This document shows, in pieces, positions 20,185 through 30,353 of a DNA stretch of 64,000 nucleotides. Below the pieces are notes generated by a model that had not been told where the DNA came from, did no database searches, and saw only the letters and a list, made by a program, of their open reading frames with translations. Made by a program: the position numbers and the translations under genes. Each line of letters starts with the position of its first letter. The stretch's first letter is position 1. The stretch is from an uncultured Pelagibacteraceae bacterium (GTDB lineage Bacteria; Pseudomonadota; Alphaproteobacteria; Pelagibacterales; Pelagibacteraceae), in the NCBI GenBank assembly GCA_902587515.1, contig CACILM010000001.1, forward strand, positions 124,001 to 188,000, given 5' to 3'.

Positions 20185-20957
20185 TTAAAATTCAAAAGAT
20201 CTCTCATAGAATATAGGCCAGCTTTTTTATTAGACAACCATTTAGCGGCTGTAAGGGCACCTTCCGAGTATAAAGCTCTATCAAAAGACTCATGGTTTAA
20301 GGTGACAATTTCTTTACCGCTAGAAAAAATTACTTCGTGTTCACCGATCACTTCTCCTTTTCTAATTGAGTTAAAATTAATTTTTTTTCCAAAAGGAAAA
20401 TTTTTTTTATTAAGGTACTTTTTACCAATTAAACTGTAAAACTCTTTATTTTTTCCTGTGGCTATTCCTCTGCCTAACATTAAAGCAGTACCTGATGGAT
20501 AATCTTTTTTATGTTTATGATGAATTTCATTAACTTTAGTTAAAAAATTTTTTCCTAGAGACTTTGACGCTATCTCAGTGAGAAACATCAATAAATTTAC
20601 ACCTAAACTCATATTTCCAGCTTTTAAAATAGGAATTTTCCTAGAAAATTTTTTTATCAAATTTTCCTCTTTCTTAGAAAAACCTGTAGTTCCAATAACA
20701 ACTTTTTTTTTTTGCTTAATAGCAATCTTAAGAATTTCCAAAGTACATTTAGGAACTGTGAAATCTATTATTATTTTGGCTTTTTTGAAAGCTTCTATTG
20801 TATTTAGCTCAGGTTTTAGTCCTAAAATTTTTTTATTAATTATTCTATTTTCAGTCAAAGATACAATTTTAAACGATTTATTTTTCCTTGCAGATTTTAT
20901 GAGTTGCTGACCCATTCTGCCCATACACCCAGTTATTGCTAAATTAATTTTTTTCAT
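20181..20957 (-). CDS. dapB: 4-hydroxy-tetrahydrodipicolinate reductase
   Basis: ITGCMGRMGQQLIKS, EIHHKHKKDYPSGTALMLG. Confidence 0.95.
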   Translation of the reverse strand: MKKINLAITGCMGRMGQQLIKSARKNKSFKIVSLTENRIINKKILGLKPELNTIEAFKKAKIIIDFTVPKCTLEILKIAIKQKKKVVIGTTGFSKKEENLIKKFSRKIPILKAGNMSLGVNLLMFLTEIASKSLGKNFLTKVNEIHHKHKKDYPSGTALMLGRGIATGKNKEFYSLIGKKYLNKKNFPFGKKINFNSIRKGEVIGEHEVIFSSGKEIVTLNHESFDRALYSEGALTAAKWLSNKKAGLYSMRDLLNFK

Positions 20958-21124
20958 TGTCCAATAAGATAAATAACTACAATAATCACTAGAACAATTA
21001 TAGTCCAGATTGATAAATTGTTTAAGAATTGTTTTAATTTGTTATTGGTGGATAAAAAACCAGGTAAGATTAAAGCTAGGACTGCAATAAGAAATATTGC
21101 AGACATTATTTGATCATTTTCCAT
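20954..21124 (-). CDS. Small two-TM membrane protein (56 aa; not in supplied ORF track)
   Basis: Manual reverse-strand translation: MENDQIMSAIFLIAVLALILPGFLSTNNKLKQFLNNLSIWTIIVLVIIVVIYLIGQ*; stop/start ATGA overlap with dapB. Confidence 0.7.
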   Translation of the reverse strand: MENDQIMSAIFLIAVLALILPGFLSTNNKLKQFLNNLSIWTIIVLVIIVVIYLIGQ

Positions 21125-21127
21125 CTA

Positions 21128-22252
21128 TTAAGTTTTTTTCCAGAATTTTTTTGCCTTTTCAAAAAAGCTTTTAATAACTGGATCTGGTTTATTTACTTCA
21201 ATTTCATTGAATTCTTCTAATATCTCTTTTTGTCTTTTGGAAAGAGAAGTAGGGACTTGAGTTACAACTCTAATATAAAGATCACCAAAAACACTTCTTC
21301 TGAGAACTGGCATACCTTTACCTTTTAATCTAAATTGTTTTCCATGTTGGGTTCCTGAAGGAATTTTAATTTTAGACTTACCCCCATCAATTGAAGGGAC
21401 TTCTACTGAAGTACCTAAAGCTGCATCGGAAAATGAAATTGGTAATTCGTAATATAAATTTTCATCAGATCTTTTAAAGATATTATGATTATCTATTGAA
21501 ATAAATAAGTATAAATCTCCACTAGACCCACCCTTAGAGCCTGCCTCACCTTTCCCTGACAATCTAATTCTTGTTCCATCATCAACTCCCTTTGGTATTT
21601 TAACGGTTACATTTTCGTTAGCTTGAGTTTTTCCATTACCACTACAACTGTTACAAGGCGTTCCAATCATTTCACCGTAACCACTGCATTGTGGGCAAGT
21701 TTGTTGAACTGTAAAGAAACCTTGATTTGTTCTTACCTTCCCTCTGCCTGAACAATAATCGCATCTAATCGGTTTAGAGCCTTTTGCTGCACCGCTTCCT
21801 GAGCAAGATTTACAGGATTTATAAGTGGTATATCTAACATTTTTTTCAGTTCCCTTGTAAGCATCCTCTAAGCTAATGCTGACATCGTACCTTAAATCAT
21901 TTCCTCTATTACTTGTTCTTCTTGAGGAGCCTCCACCGAAGTCGCTAAAAAAATCCTCAAAAATATCAGAAAATGATGAACTATCAAAACCACCGAAACC
22001 TTGGAATCCACCTGCACCTCCACCACCTTCAAAAGCTGCGTGACCAAATTGATCATAATTAGCTTTTCTTTTATCGTCCGATAGAATGTGATAGGCCTCG
22101 CTCGCTTCTTTAAATTTTTCTTCTGAAGCTTTGTCTCCTTTATTTTTGTCTGGATGGTATTTTAATGCAAGTTTTCTGTAAGCTTTTTTTATATCGTCTT
22201 TTGAAGCTCCTTTTGGGATACCTAAGACATCATAACAATCTCTTTTAGCCAC
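21128..22252 (-). CDS. dnaJ: Chaperone DnaJ
   Basis: J-domain [16 protein letters not shown]; four CxxCxGxG zinc motifs. Confidence 0.98.
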   Translation of the reverse strand: MAKRDCYDVLGIPKGASKDDIKKAYRKLALKYHPDKNKGDKASEEKFKEASEAYHILSDDKRKANYDQFGHAAFEGGGGAGGFQGFGGFDSSSFSDIFEDFFSDFGGGSSRRTSNRGNDLRYDVSISLEDAYKGTEKNVRYTTYKSCKSCSGSGAAKGSKPIRCDYCSGRGKVRTNQGFFTVQQTCPQCSGYGEMIGTPCNSCSGNGKTQANENVTVKIPKGVDDGTRIRLSGKGEAGSKGGSSGDLYLFISIDNHNIFKRSDENLYYELPISFSDAALGTSVEVPSIDGGKSKIKIPSGTQHGKQFRLKGKGMPVLRRSVFGDLYIRVVTQVPTSLSKRQKEILEEFNEIEVNKPDPVIKSFFEKAKKFWKKT

Positions 22253-22275
22253 AGGACGTCTCCTTATTTTTTATC

Positions 22276-24201
22276 TTAGGCGCTTTTTTCTTTATCTTCT
22301 TTTACGTCTTCAAAATCTGCATCTACAACATTATCTTTTTCACCTGGCTTAGCATCTTTTGGATCACCGCTACCTTTATTCTTATCATCGGGCTTTTGCT
22401 GACTTTTATAAACGGCTTCTCCTAATTTCATTGAAACCTGAATTAAGCTTTGGGTTTTTTTCTTGATGTCCTCTATATCAGTACCTTCTAATGATTTTTT
22501 AAGATCTGTAATCCCATTTTCTATAGCCTTTTTTTCCTCAGCTGAAACCTTATCTCCATGTTCTTTTAAACTTTTTTCGGTTGAGAAAACTAAACTATCA
22601 GCTTGATTTCTTGCATCCACAGACTCTCTTTTCTTTTTGTCAGCTTCTTTATTCGCTTCAGCGTCCTTAACCATCTTCTGAATTTCTTCATCTGAAAGCC
22701 CTCCAGAAGCTTGAATTTGAATTTTTTGCTCTTTGCCTGTTCCTTTATCTTTAGCTGAAACACTAACAATTCCATTTGCGTCAATATCAAATGTTACTTC
22801 TATTTGTGGAGTCCCCCTAGGAGCTGGAGGTATTCCAACTAGCTCAAAGTTTCCTAGAATTTTGTTGTCCGCAGCCATCTCTCTTTCACCTTGAAGCACT
22901 CTTATTGATACTGCAGGCTGGTTATCTTCGGCTGTGGAGAAAACCTGACTTTTTTTTGTCGGTATCGTAGTATTTTTTTCAATTAGTTTAGTAGATACTC
23001 CACCAAGAGTTTCAATACCTAATGAAAGAGGTGTCACATCAAGAAGCAACACATCTTTTACATCACCTTGTAACACGCCACCTTGAATAGCTGCACCCAT
23101 TGCGACTACTTCATCAGGGTTAACACTTTTATTAGGTTCTTTTCCAAAGAAATTTTTAACAGTTTCTATAATTTTTGGCATTCTTGTCATCCCTCCAACA
23201 AGAACTACTTCATTAATCTCTGCTGCGGAAAAACCTGAGTCTTTTAAAGCTGTTTTGCAAGGTTCCAGAGTTCTATCAACTAAGCTTTGAACCAATGCTT
23301 CTAATTTAGCTCTAGTAAATTTTAAGTTCAAATGTTTTGGACCATTTTTATCAGCAGTTATAAAAGGCAAGTTTATTTCAGTTTGAGCTGCTGAAGAAAG
23401 CTCAATTTTTGCTTTCTCCGCTGCTTCCTTCAACCTTTGAAGAGCCAGTTTATCTGTCTTAAGATCAATTCCATTATCTTTTTTAAATTCAGAAGCTAGG
23501 TATTCAACAATTGCATCATCAAAATCTTCTCCACCTAGGAAAGTATCACCATTAGTTGATTTTACTTCAAAAACACCATCACCAATTTCTAAAATTGATA
23601 TATCAAATGTACCACCACCGAGATCATAAACGGCAATTTTCTTACCGCCTTTTTTATCTAATCCATAAGCTAACGATGCTGCTGTTGGCTCATTTATTAT
23701 TCTTAAGACTTCTAAACCTGCAATTTTTCCAGCATCTTTTGTTGCTTGTCTTTGTGAGTCGTTAAAATAGGCTGGAACAGTAATTACTGCTTTAGTAACA
23801 GCCTGACCTAAATATTTCTCTGCCGTCTCTTTCATTTTTTGTAAAATAAAAGCAGAAATTTGAGCTGGTGAGTATTTTTTACCTTTTCCTTCAACCCACG
23901 CATCTCCGTTATCTGATTTGACTATTTTGTAAGGGACTTTAGAAATATCTTTTTGAACTGAAGGTCCATCAAATTTTCTACCAATTAGTCTTTTAACTGC
24001 AAAAATAGTGTCACCAGCATTAGTTACAGCTTGCCTCTTTGCGGGTTGACCGACAAGCTTTTCTTCATTATCTAAAAAAGCTACAACTGAAGGAGTTGTC
24101 CTTGCACCTTCAACGTTTTCTAACACTTTAGCCTGTGAACCATCCATAATGGCTACACACGAATTTGTTGTTCCTAAGTCTATTCCAATTACTTTACTCA
24201 T
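22276..24201 (-). CDS. dnaK: Chaperone DnaK (Hsp70)
   Basis: [32 protein letters not shown]. Confidence 0.99.
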   Translation of the reverse strand: MSKVIGIDLGTTNSCVAIMDGSQAKVLENVEGARTTPSVVAFLDNEEKLVGQPAKRQAVTNAGDTIFAVKRLIGRKFDGPSVQKDISKVPYKIVKSDNGDAWVEGKGKKYSPAQISAFILQKMKETAEKYLGQAVTKAVITVPAYFNDSQRQATKDAGKIAGLEVLRIINEPTAASLAYGLDKKGGKKIAVYDLGGGTFDISILEIGDGVFEVKSTNGDTFLGGEDFDDAIVEYLASEFKKDNGIDLKTDKLALQRLKEAAEKAKIELSSAAQTEINLPFITADKNGPKHLNLKFTRAKLEALVQSLVDRTLEPCKTALKDSGFSAAEINEVVLVGGMTRMPKIIETVKNFFGKEPNKSVNPDEVVAMGAAIQGGVLQGDVKDVLLLDVTPLSLGIETLGGVSTKLIEKNTTIPTKKSQVFSTAEDNQPAVSIRVLQGEREMAADNKILGNFELVGIPPAPRGTPQIEVTFDIDANGIVSVSAKDKGTGKEQKIQIQASGGLSDEEIQKMVKDAEANKEADKKKRESVDARNQADSLVFSTEKSLKEHGDKVSAEEKKAIENGITDLKKSLEGTDIEDIKKKTQSLIQVSMKLGEAVYKSQQKPDDKNKGSGDPKDAKPGEKDNVVDADFEDVKEDKEKSA

Positions 24202-24255
24202 TATTATATTTCCTTATGTTAAATTTATATGGGTGCTTTTTTTTCATCTACAAGG

Positions 24256-24840
24256 TTATTTTTCCTCTTTTTTTTCCTCTTTTTCCTTATTTTTTGAATT
24301 TTTTTTCTTCGCTACACCCACTAAAGCCGGCCTTAATAACCTTTCACCAAACATATAGCCTGATTGAATTTCTTGAACAACAGTGCCTATATCGTGTTTA
24401 TCATCCTCAATCTCTGTCATTGCTTGATGCATATTAGGATCAAATTTTTTCCCCTTAGCCTCAATTTTTGTAATTCTGTTTTTCTCAAATATTGAAACTA
24501 AGTCTTTTTCAATTATAGAAATATTTTCTAAAAATTTATTTAAATCTTTATTAGATTTCAAAATTTCATCGTTTTTAATTGCAATTTTTGCTCTTTGTAA
24601 ATTATCTAATATTGCTAAACTCTCTTTTGCAAAGTTAAAAGACCCAAATTCAAAAGCATCTTTAATCTCTTTCTCAAATCTTCTTCTTTGGTTTTCAATT
24701 TCTGCTAAAGACCTAAGAAGCTTATCCTCAGTTTCCTTTAATTTTTGTTCAACTGTCTGCTCTTCAACCTTACCTTCCGCAGTATCTTTTTTTAAGTCTT
24801 TTTCCGTTGCAGTTTTTTTTTCCTTATTTTCAGACATCAA
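24256..24840 (-). CDS. grpE: Nucleotide exchange factor GrpE
   Basis: LLRSLAEIENQRRRFEKEI...GKKFDPNMHQAM...VQEIQSGYMFGERLLRPALVGVAKK. Confidence 0.95.
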   Translation of the reverse strand: MMSENKEKKTATEKDLKKDTAEGKVEEQTVEQKLKETEDKLLRSLAEIENQRRRFEKEIKDAFEFGSFNFAKESLAILDNLQRAKIAIKNDEILKSNKDLNKFLENISIIEKDLVSIFEKNRITKIEAKGKKFDPNMHQAMTEIEDDKHDIGTVVQEIQSGYMFGERLLRPALVGVAKKKNSKNKEKEEKKEEK

Positions 24841-24880
24841 TTTGCTATATAGTAAATAATTATTAAATTACTAGAAGGAA

Positions 24881-25459
24881 ATGAAAAAAATATTAATTGG
24901 CACACATAACAAAGGAAAATACAGAGAAATAGCGTATTTGTTATCTAAAAGTTGTAAAAAAATTTCTCCAATTTCACTTAAAATACCTAGTCCAAAAGAA
25001 ACTAGTAAAACTTTTAGCGGTAACTCAATTCTTAAAGTAAAATTCTTTTCAAAATTCGTTAACTACCCTGTAATTTCTGATGACTCTGGTTTGTGTATTA
25101 AATCATTGAAAAATATGCCAGGAGTTTATTCAGCAAGACTTGCTAAAAAACATGGTAACTTTAAAAAAGCCATGGCTTTTATATTAAAAAAGATGAAAAA
25201 TAAAAAAAAAAGGTCAGCAGTTTTTATTTGCAGCTTAACTTTTAAATATCCTAAAAAAAAACCTGTTAATGTAACTGGCAAAATTCATGGAACTATTGCT
25301 AATAAGATATTAGGAAAAAATGGTTTTGGATATGATTCAATTTTTATACCGAATAATTATAATAAAACTTTTGGGCAGTTTTCTAAAATTAAAAAGATGA
25401 AAATGGATCATAGATACATTGCATTTAAAAAACTTAAAAAAAAAATTAAAACTTTGTAA
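24881..25459 (+). CDS. rdgB: RdgB/HAM1 family non-canonical purine NTP pyrophosphatase
   Basis: KKILIGTHNKGKYREI, VISDDSGLCIKSLKNMPGVYSARLA, GKNGFGYDSIFIPN. Confidence 0.95.
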   Translation: MKKILIGTHNKGKYREIAYLLSKSCKKISPISLKIPSPKETSKTFSGNSILKVKFFSKFVNYPVISDDSGLCIKSLKNMPGVYSARLAKKHGNFKKAMAFILKKMKNKKKRSAVFICSLTFKYPKKKPVNVTGKIHGTIANKILGKNGFGYDSIFIPNNYNKTFGQFSKIKKMKMDHRYIAFKKLKKKIKTL

Positions 25460-26615
25460 ATTTATTATTTTCGGTTTTGTATATATCTAAATCTTGAGTT
25501 ACTTTTTTATCTTTAAAACTAAACGTACCTATCTTTCCTTTTATTTTACTTTTAAATATAAAATCATTTATAGAGTTAACTTTACCGTTTTTTTTCCATG
25601 CATAATAAATTAAACCTAAGGCATCGTAGGTTAAAATTGTAATTTCATTAGGATAAGAAGAAAATTTTTTGAAATATTTGGTATTGTATTCCTTAAATTC
25701 TTTATAATTTATTGAAGGATAATAGAGAGTTTTAATTGTATTCTCATAAAAAATACTTTGATCGAACCATTGATTGACAGTAGTAATTAATACATCTCTT
25801 TGATTAACATCTGTGTAAGCTAGTGATGTCAAAACGCTTTTAAGATTGTTTCCAAAATCAATTATGATTACGGAGTCAAAGTTTACTTTGCCTAAAGTAT
25901 AAAGTTGCTCAAGTTTCTCTAATTCTTTAACTGATTGTTCGTCTTCTTTATCTTGAAACATTTTTTTTCTTAATTCTAAATTTTTCTTACGTTGAGAATA
26001 ATTAGTTAAAGTTTCTATTTCTCCAGTTAAAACCTGAGGATCAGGATTGTACTTAAATATTTTTATATTATCTAAATTTAATTTACTTATTTTTTTTTCG
26101 ATAAATTTTGTATATTGATTTTCTGGAAACATAATTACAGTTTTCTTTTTATTTTGTTTTTTAATAAAATTATTTAAAGATATTAATTGCGACTCCAAAC
26201 TTACTCCAATGCTTATAATGTTGCTCATGAATTCCGGGGTAATATTTGATGGTGAAATAAAAATTACATCACTATATTTTTTTACATTTTCAAACTCATC
26301 ATAACTTAATGGTCCTATGATAATGTTAACGCCTTGTTCTTTTATTTCCTGGACTGCTAAGCTAAGTTTTTTTTTATTTTTAAAACCAGCATCTCTAGGA
26401 ATTATGAAAACGTTGTTGTCGTTAATTTCATCTAGCGCTAATTGTAAAGAATAAAGTAAAGATTTTCCTAATTCTTCGTATTCACCAGTGAGTGGTGCTA
26501 ACAATCCGATTTTGAGCTTTTTATTATCCTCACTACTGAAAAGATTAGAATTAAAAAATAAAATTATATAAGATAAAATTATAACAATTTTTTTTTTCAT
26601 AAAATGAAGCAGCAA
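25446..26615 (-). CDS. LppC/LpoA-like periplasmic (penicillin-binding protein activator-type) protein
   Basis: Signal peptide; LKIGLLAPLTGEYEELGKSLLYSLQLALDEIN; periplasmic-binding fold; beside rsmI. Likely start is the internal MKKKIVIIL (ATG at 26600). Confidence 0.75.
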   Translation of the reverse strand: MLLHFMKKKIVIILSYIILFFNSNLFSSEDNKKLKIGLLAPLTGEYEELGKSLLYSLQLALDEINDNNVFIIPRDAGFKNKKKLSLAVQEIKEQGVNIIIGPLSYDEFENVKKYSDVIFISPSNITPEFMSNIISIGVSLESQLISLNNFIKKQNKKKTVIMFPENQYTKFIEKKISKLNLDNIKIFKYNPDPQVLTGEIETLTNYSQRKKNLELRKKMFQDKEDEQSVKELEKLEQLYTLGKVNFDSVIIIDFGNNLKSVLTSLAYTDVNQRDVLITTVNQWFDQSIFYENTIKTLYYPSINYKEFKEYNTKYFKKFSSYPNEITILTYDALGLIYYAWKKNGKVNSINDFIFKSKIKGKIGTFSFKDKKVTQDLDIYKTENNKFTKF

Positions 26616-27443
26616 TCTAATAGTTTATATATTGTTTCTACACCTATTGGAAATTTAGATGATATAACATTGAGAGCAATTGAGGTATTAAAATATTCAG
26701 ATATTATAATTTGTGAGGACACTAGACATTCCATAAAATTACTTAATCATCTTGAAATTAAAAAAAAATTAATCTCCTATCATAAATTTAATGAAAAAAG
26801 ACAAACACTTGAAGTTATAAAACATATTAATCAGGGCAAAATTTTGTCTTTAATTTCTGATGCAGGAACACCATTACTTTCTGATCCAGGAAGACATCTT
26901 TTAAATGAATGTATTAAAAATAAAATTAATATAATACCTATACCTGGAGTTTCTTCTATAACTACTGCAATGAGCGTTTCCGGTTTCAGTGATCAATTTT
27001 TATTTTATGGTTTTTTGCCGAAAACGGAAAATGAATTAAATAAAACTCTTAAAAGTCTTTCTAAAAACTCATTTTCTATTATTTTCTTCATACCAGCAAA
27101 AAAAGTGAATTTTTACCTAAACAAATTTAAAAGTTATTTCTCAGAACGAAAAATAATGATTGCGAGAGAAATTTCGAAAATTCATGAGACTTTTTACAGA
27201 GATGAATTAAAAAATCTTAAGATGTTTAAAAGTTCGTTAAAAGGTGAACTTACAGTTGTAATTTCAGAAACGAATTATAAAAATAAAGATTTAGACTATA
27301 AAAATATTACTTTAAAAGCTAAAAAATACCTCAAAAAATATAGCTTAAAAGATACGGTTGAAATAATTTTTCAATCTGAAAAAGTAAACAAAAAAAAAAT
27401 TTATCAACTTTGTTTAAAGATTAAAAATGAGAAAAATAATTAG
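26604..27443 (+). CDS. rsmI: 16S rRNA (cytidine1402-2'-O)-methyltransferase
   Basis: LYIVSTPIGNLDDITLRAIEVLK, ICEDTRHSIKLL, LISDAGTPLLSDPG. Confidence 0.96.
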   Translation: MKQQSNSLYIVSTPIGNLDDITLRAIEVLKYSDIIICEDTRHSIKLLNHLEIKKKLISYHKFNEKRQTLEVIKHINQGKILSLISDAGTPLLSDPGRHLLNECIKNKINIIPIPGVSSITTAMSVSGFSDQFLFYGFLPKTENELNKTLKSLSKNSFSIIFFIPAKKVNFYLNKFKSYFSERKIMIAREISKIHETFYRDELKNLKMFKSSLKGELTVVISETNYKNKDLDYKNITLKAKKYLKKYSLKDTVEIIFQSEKVNKKKIYQLCLKIKNEKNN

Positions 27444-28005
27444 TGTTTTAATATTTTTTTTAATTTCATCATGTTCCTCAGTAGGTAAATTTGGAACAGG
27501 AGTTGATATTACATTTGACCCAAGAACTATTGGAATGCAAATTGATGATACAATCATGCAAAAAAATCTTTCAGCTAGATTAGCTTTAAAAGATAAAAAA
27601 TATTTTTTACGAGTTCAAACAGAAGTAATTGATGGAAGAATTTTTTTATCGGGTAAAGTGGATGAACCTGAGGAAAAAATTAAAATTACTAAAATGGCTT
27701 GGGAAACAAAAGGTGTTAGATCTGTTAAGAACGCTATTACAATAAAGGGACAAAGTAGTTTCAAAAATACAGCAAAAGATATTTTAATAACAAGTCAATT
27801 AAGATCAGCTTTAATATTCAATAAAAAAACAAAGTCAAGAAACTACACTTTAGAAACAATTAATAAAAATATTTATATTTTTGGAATTGCAATGGATAAA
27901 GAAGAAAAAGAGGAAGTAGTAAATGAGGCAAATAAAATTTTTGATGTCAATGAAGTATATCCTTCAATATATTTGGCTTCAGAATTAAGTCGTAATAAAC
28001 TTTAA
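27427..28005 (+). CDS. BON-domain lipoprotein
   Basis: Lipobox ISSCSSVG; two BON-like segments (VIDGRIFLSGKVDEPEEKIKITKMAWETKGVRSVKNAI). Confidence 0.85.
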   Translation: MRKIISVLIFFLISSCSSVGKFGTGVDITFDPRTIGMQIDDTIMQKNLSARLALKDKKYFLRVQTEVIDGRIFLSGKVDEPEEKIKITKMAWETKGVRSVKNAITIKGQSSFKNTAKDILITSQLRSALIFNKKTKSRNYTLETINKNIYIFGIAMDKEEKEEVVNEANKIFDVNEVYPSIYLASELSRNKL

Positions 28006-30284
28006 TTAGAATAATCAATTACATCTGAGGAATAAGCCGCAATCGAAGCCAAGTTAAGAATTTCTGAAGTGCTAGCTCTCAATGGAGCTACTTCGATTGG
28101 TGAACCTAAACCAATTAAAAGTGGCCCTATTAATTTTCCACCTCCAAAAACTTTCATCAATTTAGTAGAAATAGCTGCGCTGTGTAAAGCAGGCATGATT
28201 AATATATTCGCATTACCAACTATTTTTGAAAAAGGGTAAATTTCTTGGTAAATTGGATTAAGAGCCACGTCTGGTTGCATTTCTCCATCGAAATCAAAAT
28301 CGACCTTTTCTTTTTTTAATAATTCGATTGCAGTCCTTACATGCTTAGTATTTTTTGAGAGTGGTTTTCCAAAAGTTGAATGTGATAGAAAAGCTACCCT
28401 GGGGTCAAAGCCAAATAATCTTGCAACTCGTACACATGACTTTGAAACTTTTACGAGCCTTTCTGGAGATGGAAAGTCCTGGACATTTGTATCAGCAACT
28501 AAAATTGTTTTTCCTTTAAGGGTAATCATTGTCATTCCAAAGATTTCTTCTCCGGGTCTCGGTTCTGTTACTTTTTTTAATTTTTCAATAGAGGCTGCGT
28601 AATGTCTGATATTTCCGGTTACCATCGCATCAGCATCCTTACATGCAATCATTGATGCTCCCCAAGCAATACGCTCATTTCGAACTAGGCGATCTACATC
28701 CCTTTCCAATTGGCCTTCTCTTTGAAGTTTTTTATAAAGATGTTTGACATATTTTTCTCTTTTTTCTTTATTTGTGGAGTTTACTATTTCGATTTTATAA
28801 TTTTCATCTAAACCAATATTCTTAAGTTGTTCTTTTATTCTTTTTTCAGCACCAATTAAAATTGGAGTGCCTAATTTGTTTCTACCAAACTCTATGGCTG
28901 CTTTGAGCATATTTTCATCTTCACCTTCTGCAAAAATCACTCGTTTTGGATTCTTCCTTACCTTTGCATTTATACCTTGCATTAAAGACATAGTTGGATC
29001 TAAACGATTAGTAAGCTGATCTCTATATATTTCTAGATCGTTGATATTTTTTCTTGCAACACCACTTTTCATTGCTGCTTCAGCAACTGCTGAAGGTATT
29101 ACGCTTATCAATCTAGGATCAAAAGTTGAGGGAATAATGTAATCTTTGCCATATCTTGGACGATCTCCACCATAAGCTGAAACAACTTCATCTGGTACAT
29201 TCTCTCTAGCTAAGAGTGCGATCGCTTTTGCTGCAGCTACTTTCATATCCTCATTTATCTCTTTGGCCCTAACATCGAGAGCACCTCTAAAAATATATGG
29301 AAATCCAATTAAATTATTTACTTGATTTGGATAATCGGATCTTCCAGTCGCAATAATTGCATCAGACCTGACTTCTAGAATTAGTTCTGGTTTTATTTCT
29401 GGATCAGGATTTGCGCAGGCAAAAATAATTGGATTTTTAGCCATTGACTTTACCATTTCTTTAGAAACAACATCTTTTGCAGATAAACCTAAGAATACAT
29501 CTGCATCTTTAATTGCTTCATCTAAAGTCCTTAGTTTAGTGTCGGTCGCAAATGCTGATTTGAACTGATCAACATTTTTACGACCTTTATAGATAACTCC
29601 CTTACTATCACACATTATAATATTCTCATTTTTCACACCTGAACTTTTAAATAAATTTGCACAAGCTTGCGCAGATGCACCGGCACCATTAATAACAATT
29701 TTAACCTTTTCGATTTTCTTTTTTGAAATATCTAAAGCATTGATTAGTGCTGCAGTAGTTATAATTGCTGTGCCATGCTGGTCATCATGAAATATTGGAA
29801 TGTCTAAAAGCTCTTTAAGCTTTTGTTCTATTATAAAACAATCTGGAGCTGCTATATCTTCTAGATTAATTCCTCCAAAAGTACCTCCAATATTTTTTAT
29901 TGTTTCTATAATTGACTTTGGATCATTATTATTGATCTCAATATCTATTGAGTCTATATCTGCAAATCTTTTGAATAAAACTGATTTACCCTCCATAACA
30001 GGTTTTGAAGCTAAAGCTCCAAGATTACCTAGACCTAAAATAGCAGATCCATTACTAATCACAGCTACCAGGTTACCCTTACTTGTATAATCATAAGCTA
30101 GATCAGGATTTTTTGCTATTTCCTTTACAGGAGCAGCCACACCGGGAGAATATGCTAAAGAAAGATCTCTTTTTGTCGTAAGTGGCTTGCTAGAGTTAAT
30201 CTCAATTTTGCCTGACTTTCCTTTTATATGAAAATCCAGTGCTTCTCTATCTGAATAATGATCTATTTCTGTTTTCTTTGGCAT
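28002..30284 (-). CDS. maeB: NADP-dependent malic enzyme with C-terminal phosphotransacetylase-like domain (MaeB type)
   Basis: AYSPGVAAPVKEIA, FHDDQHGTAIITTAAL, C-terminal PTA-like domain. Confidence 0.95.
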   Translation of the reverse strand: MPKKTEIDHYSDREALDFHIKGKSGKIEINSSKPLTTKRDLSLAYSPGVAAPVKEIAKNPDLAYDYTSKGNLVAVISNGSAILGLGNLGALASKPVMEGKSVLFKRFADIDSIDIEINNNDPKSIIETIKNIGGTFGGINLEDIAAPDCFIIEQKLKELLDIPIFHDDQHGTAIITTAALINALDISKKKIEKVKIVINGAGASAQACANLFKSSGVKNENIIMCDSKGVIYKGRKNVDQFKSAFATDTKLRTLDEAIKDADVFLGLSAKDVVSKEMVKSMAKNPIIFACANPDPEIKPELILEVRSDAIIATGRSDYPNQVNNLIGFPYIFRGALDVRAKEINEDMKVAAAKAIALLARENVPDEVVSAYGGDRPRYGKDYIIPSTFDPRLISVIPSAVAEAAMKSGVARKNINDLEIYRDQLTNRLDPTMSLMQGINAKVRKNPKRVIFAEGEDENMLKAAIEFGRNKLGTPILIGAEKRIKEQLKNIGLDENYKIEIVNSTNKEKREKYVKHLYKKLQREGQLERDVDRLVRNERIAWGASMIACKDADAMVTGNIRHYAASIEKLKKVTEPRPGEEIFGMTMITLKGKTILVADTNVQDFPSPERLVKVSKSCVRVARLFGFDPRVAFLSHSTFGKPLSKNTKHVRTAIELLKKEKVDFDFDGEMQPDVALNPIYQEIYPFSKIVGNANILIMPALHSAAISTKLMKVFGGGKLIGPLLIGLGSPIEVAPLRASTSEILNLASIAAYSSDVIDYSN

Positions 30285-30353
30285 TTTATTTTATGAGTAT
30301 GTAATATAAAGAAATTTAATTCACTATAAATTTATGGCTTAATTTAGATCTCT

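Noticed and set aside
22590-24437. Small ORFs antisense to or out of frame with dnaK/grpE (66, 69, 69, 90 aa)
   Set aside because: Overlap strongly conserved chaperone coding frames; translation is low complexity.
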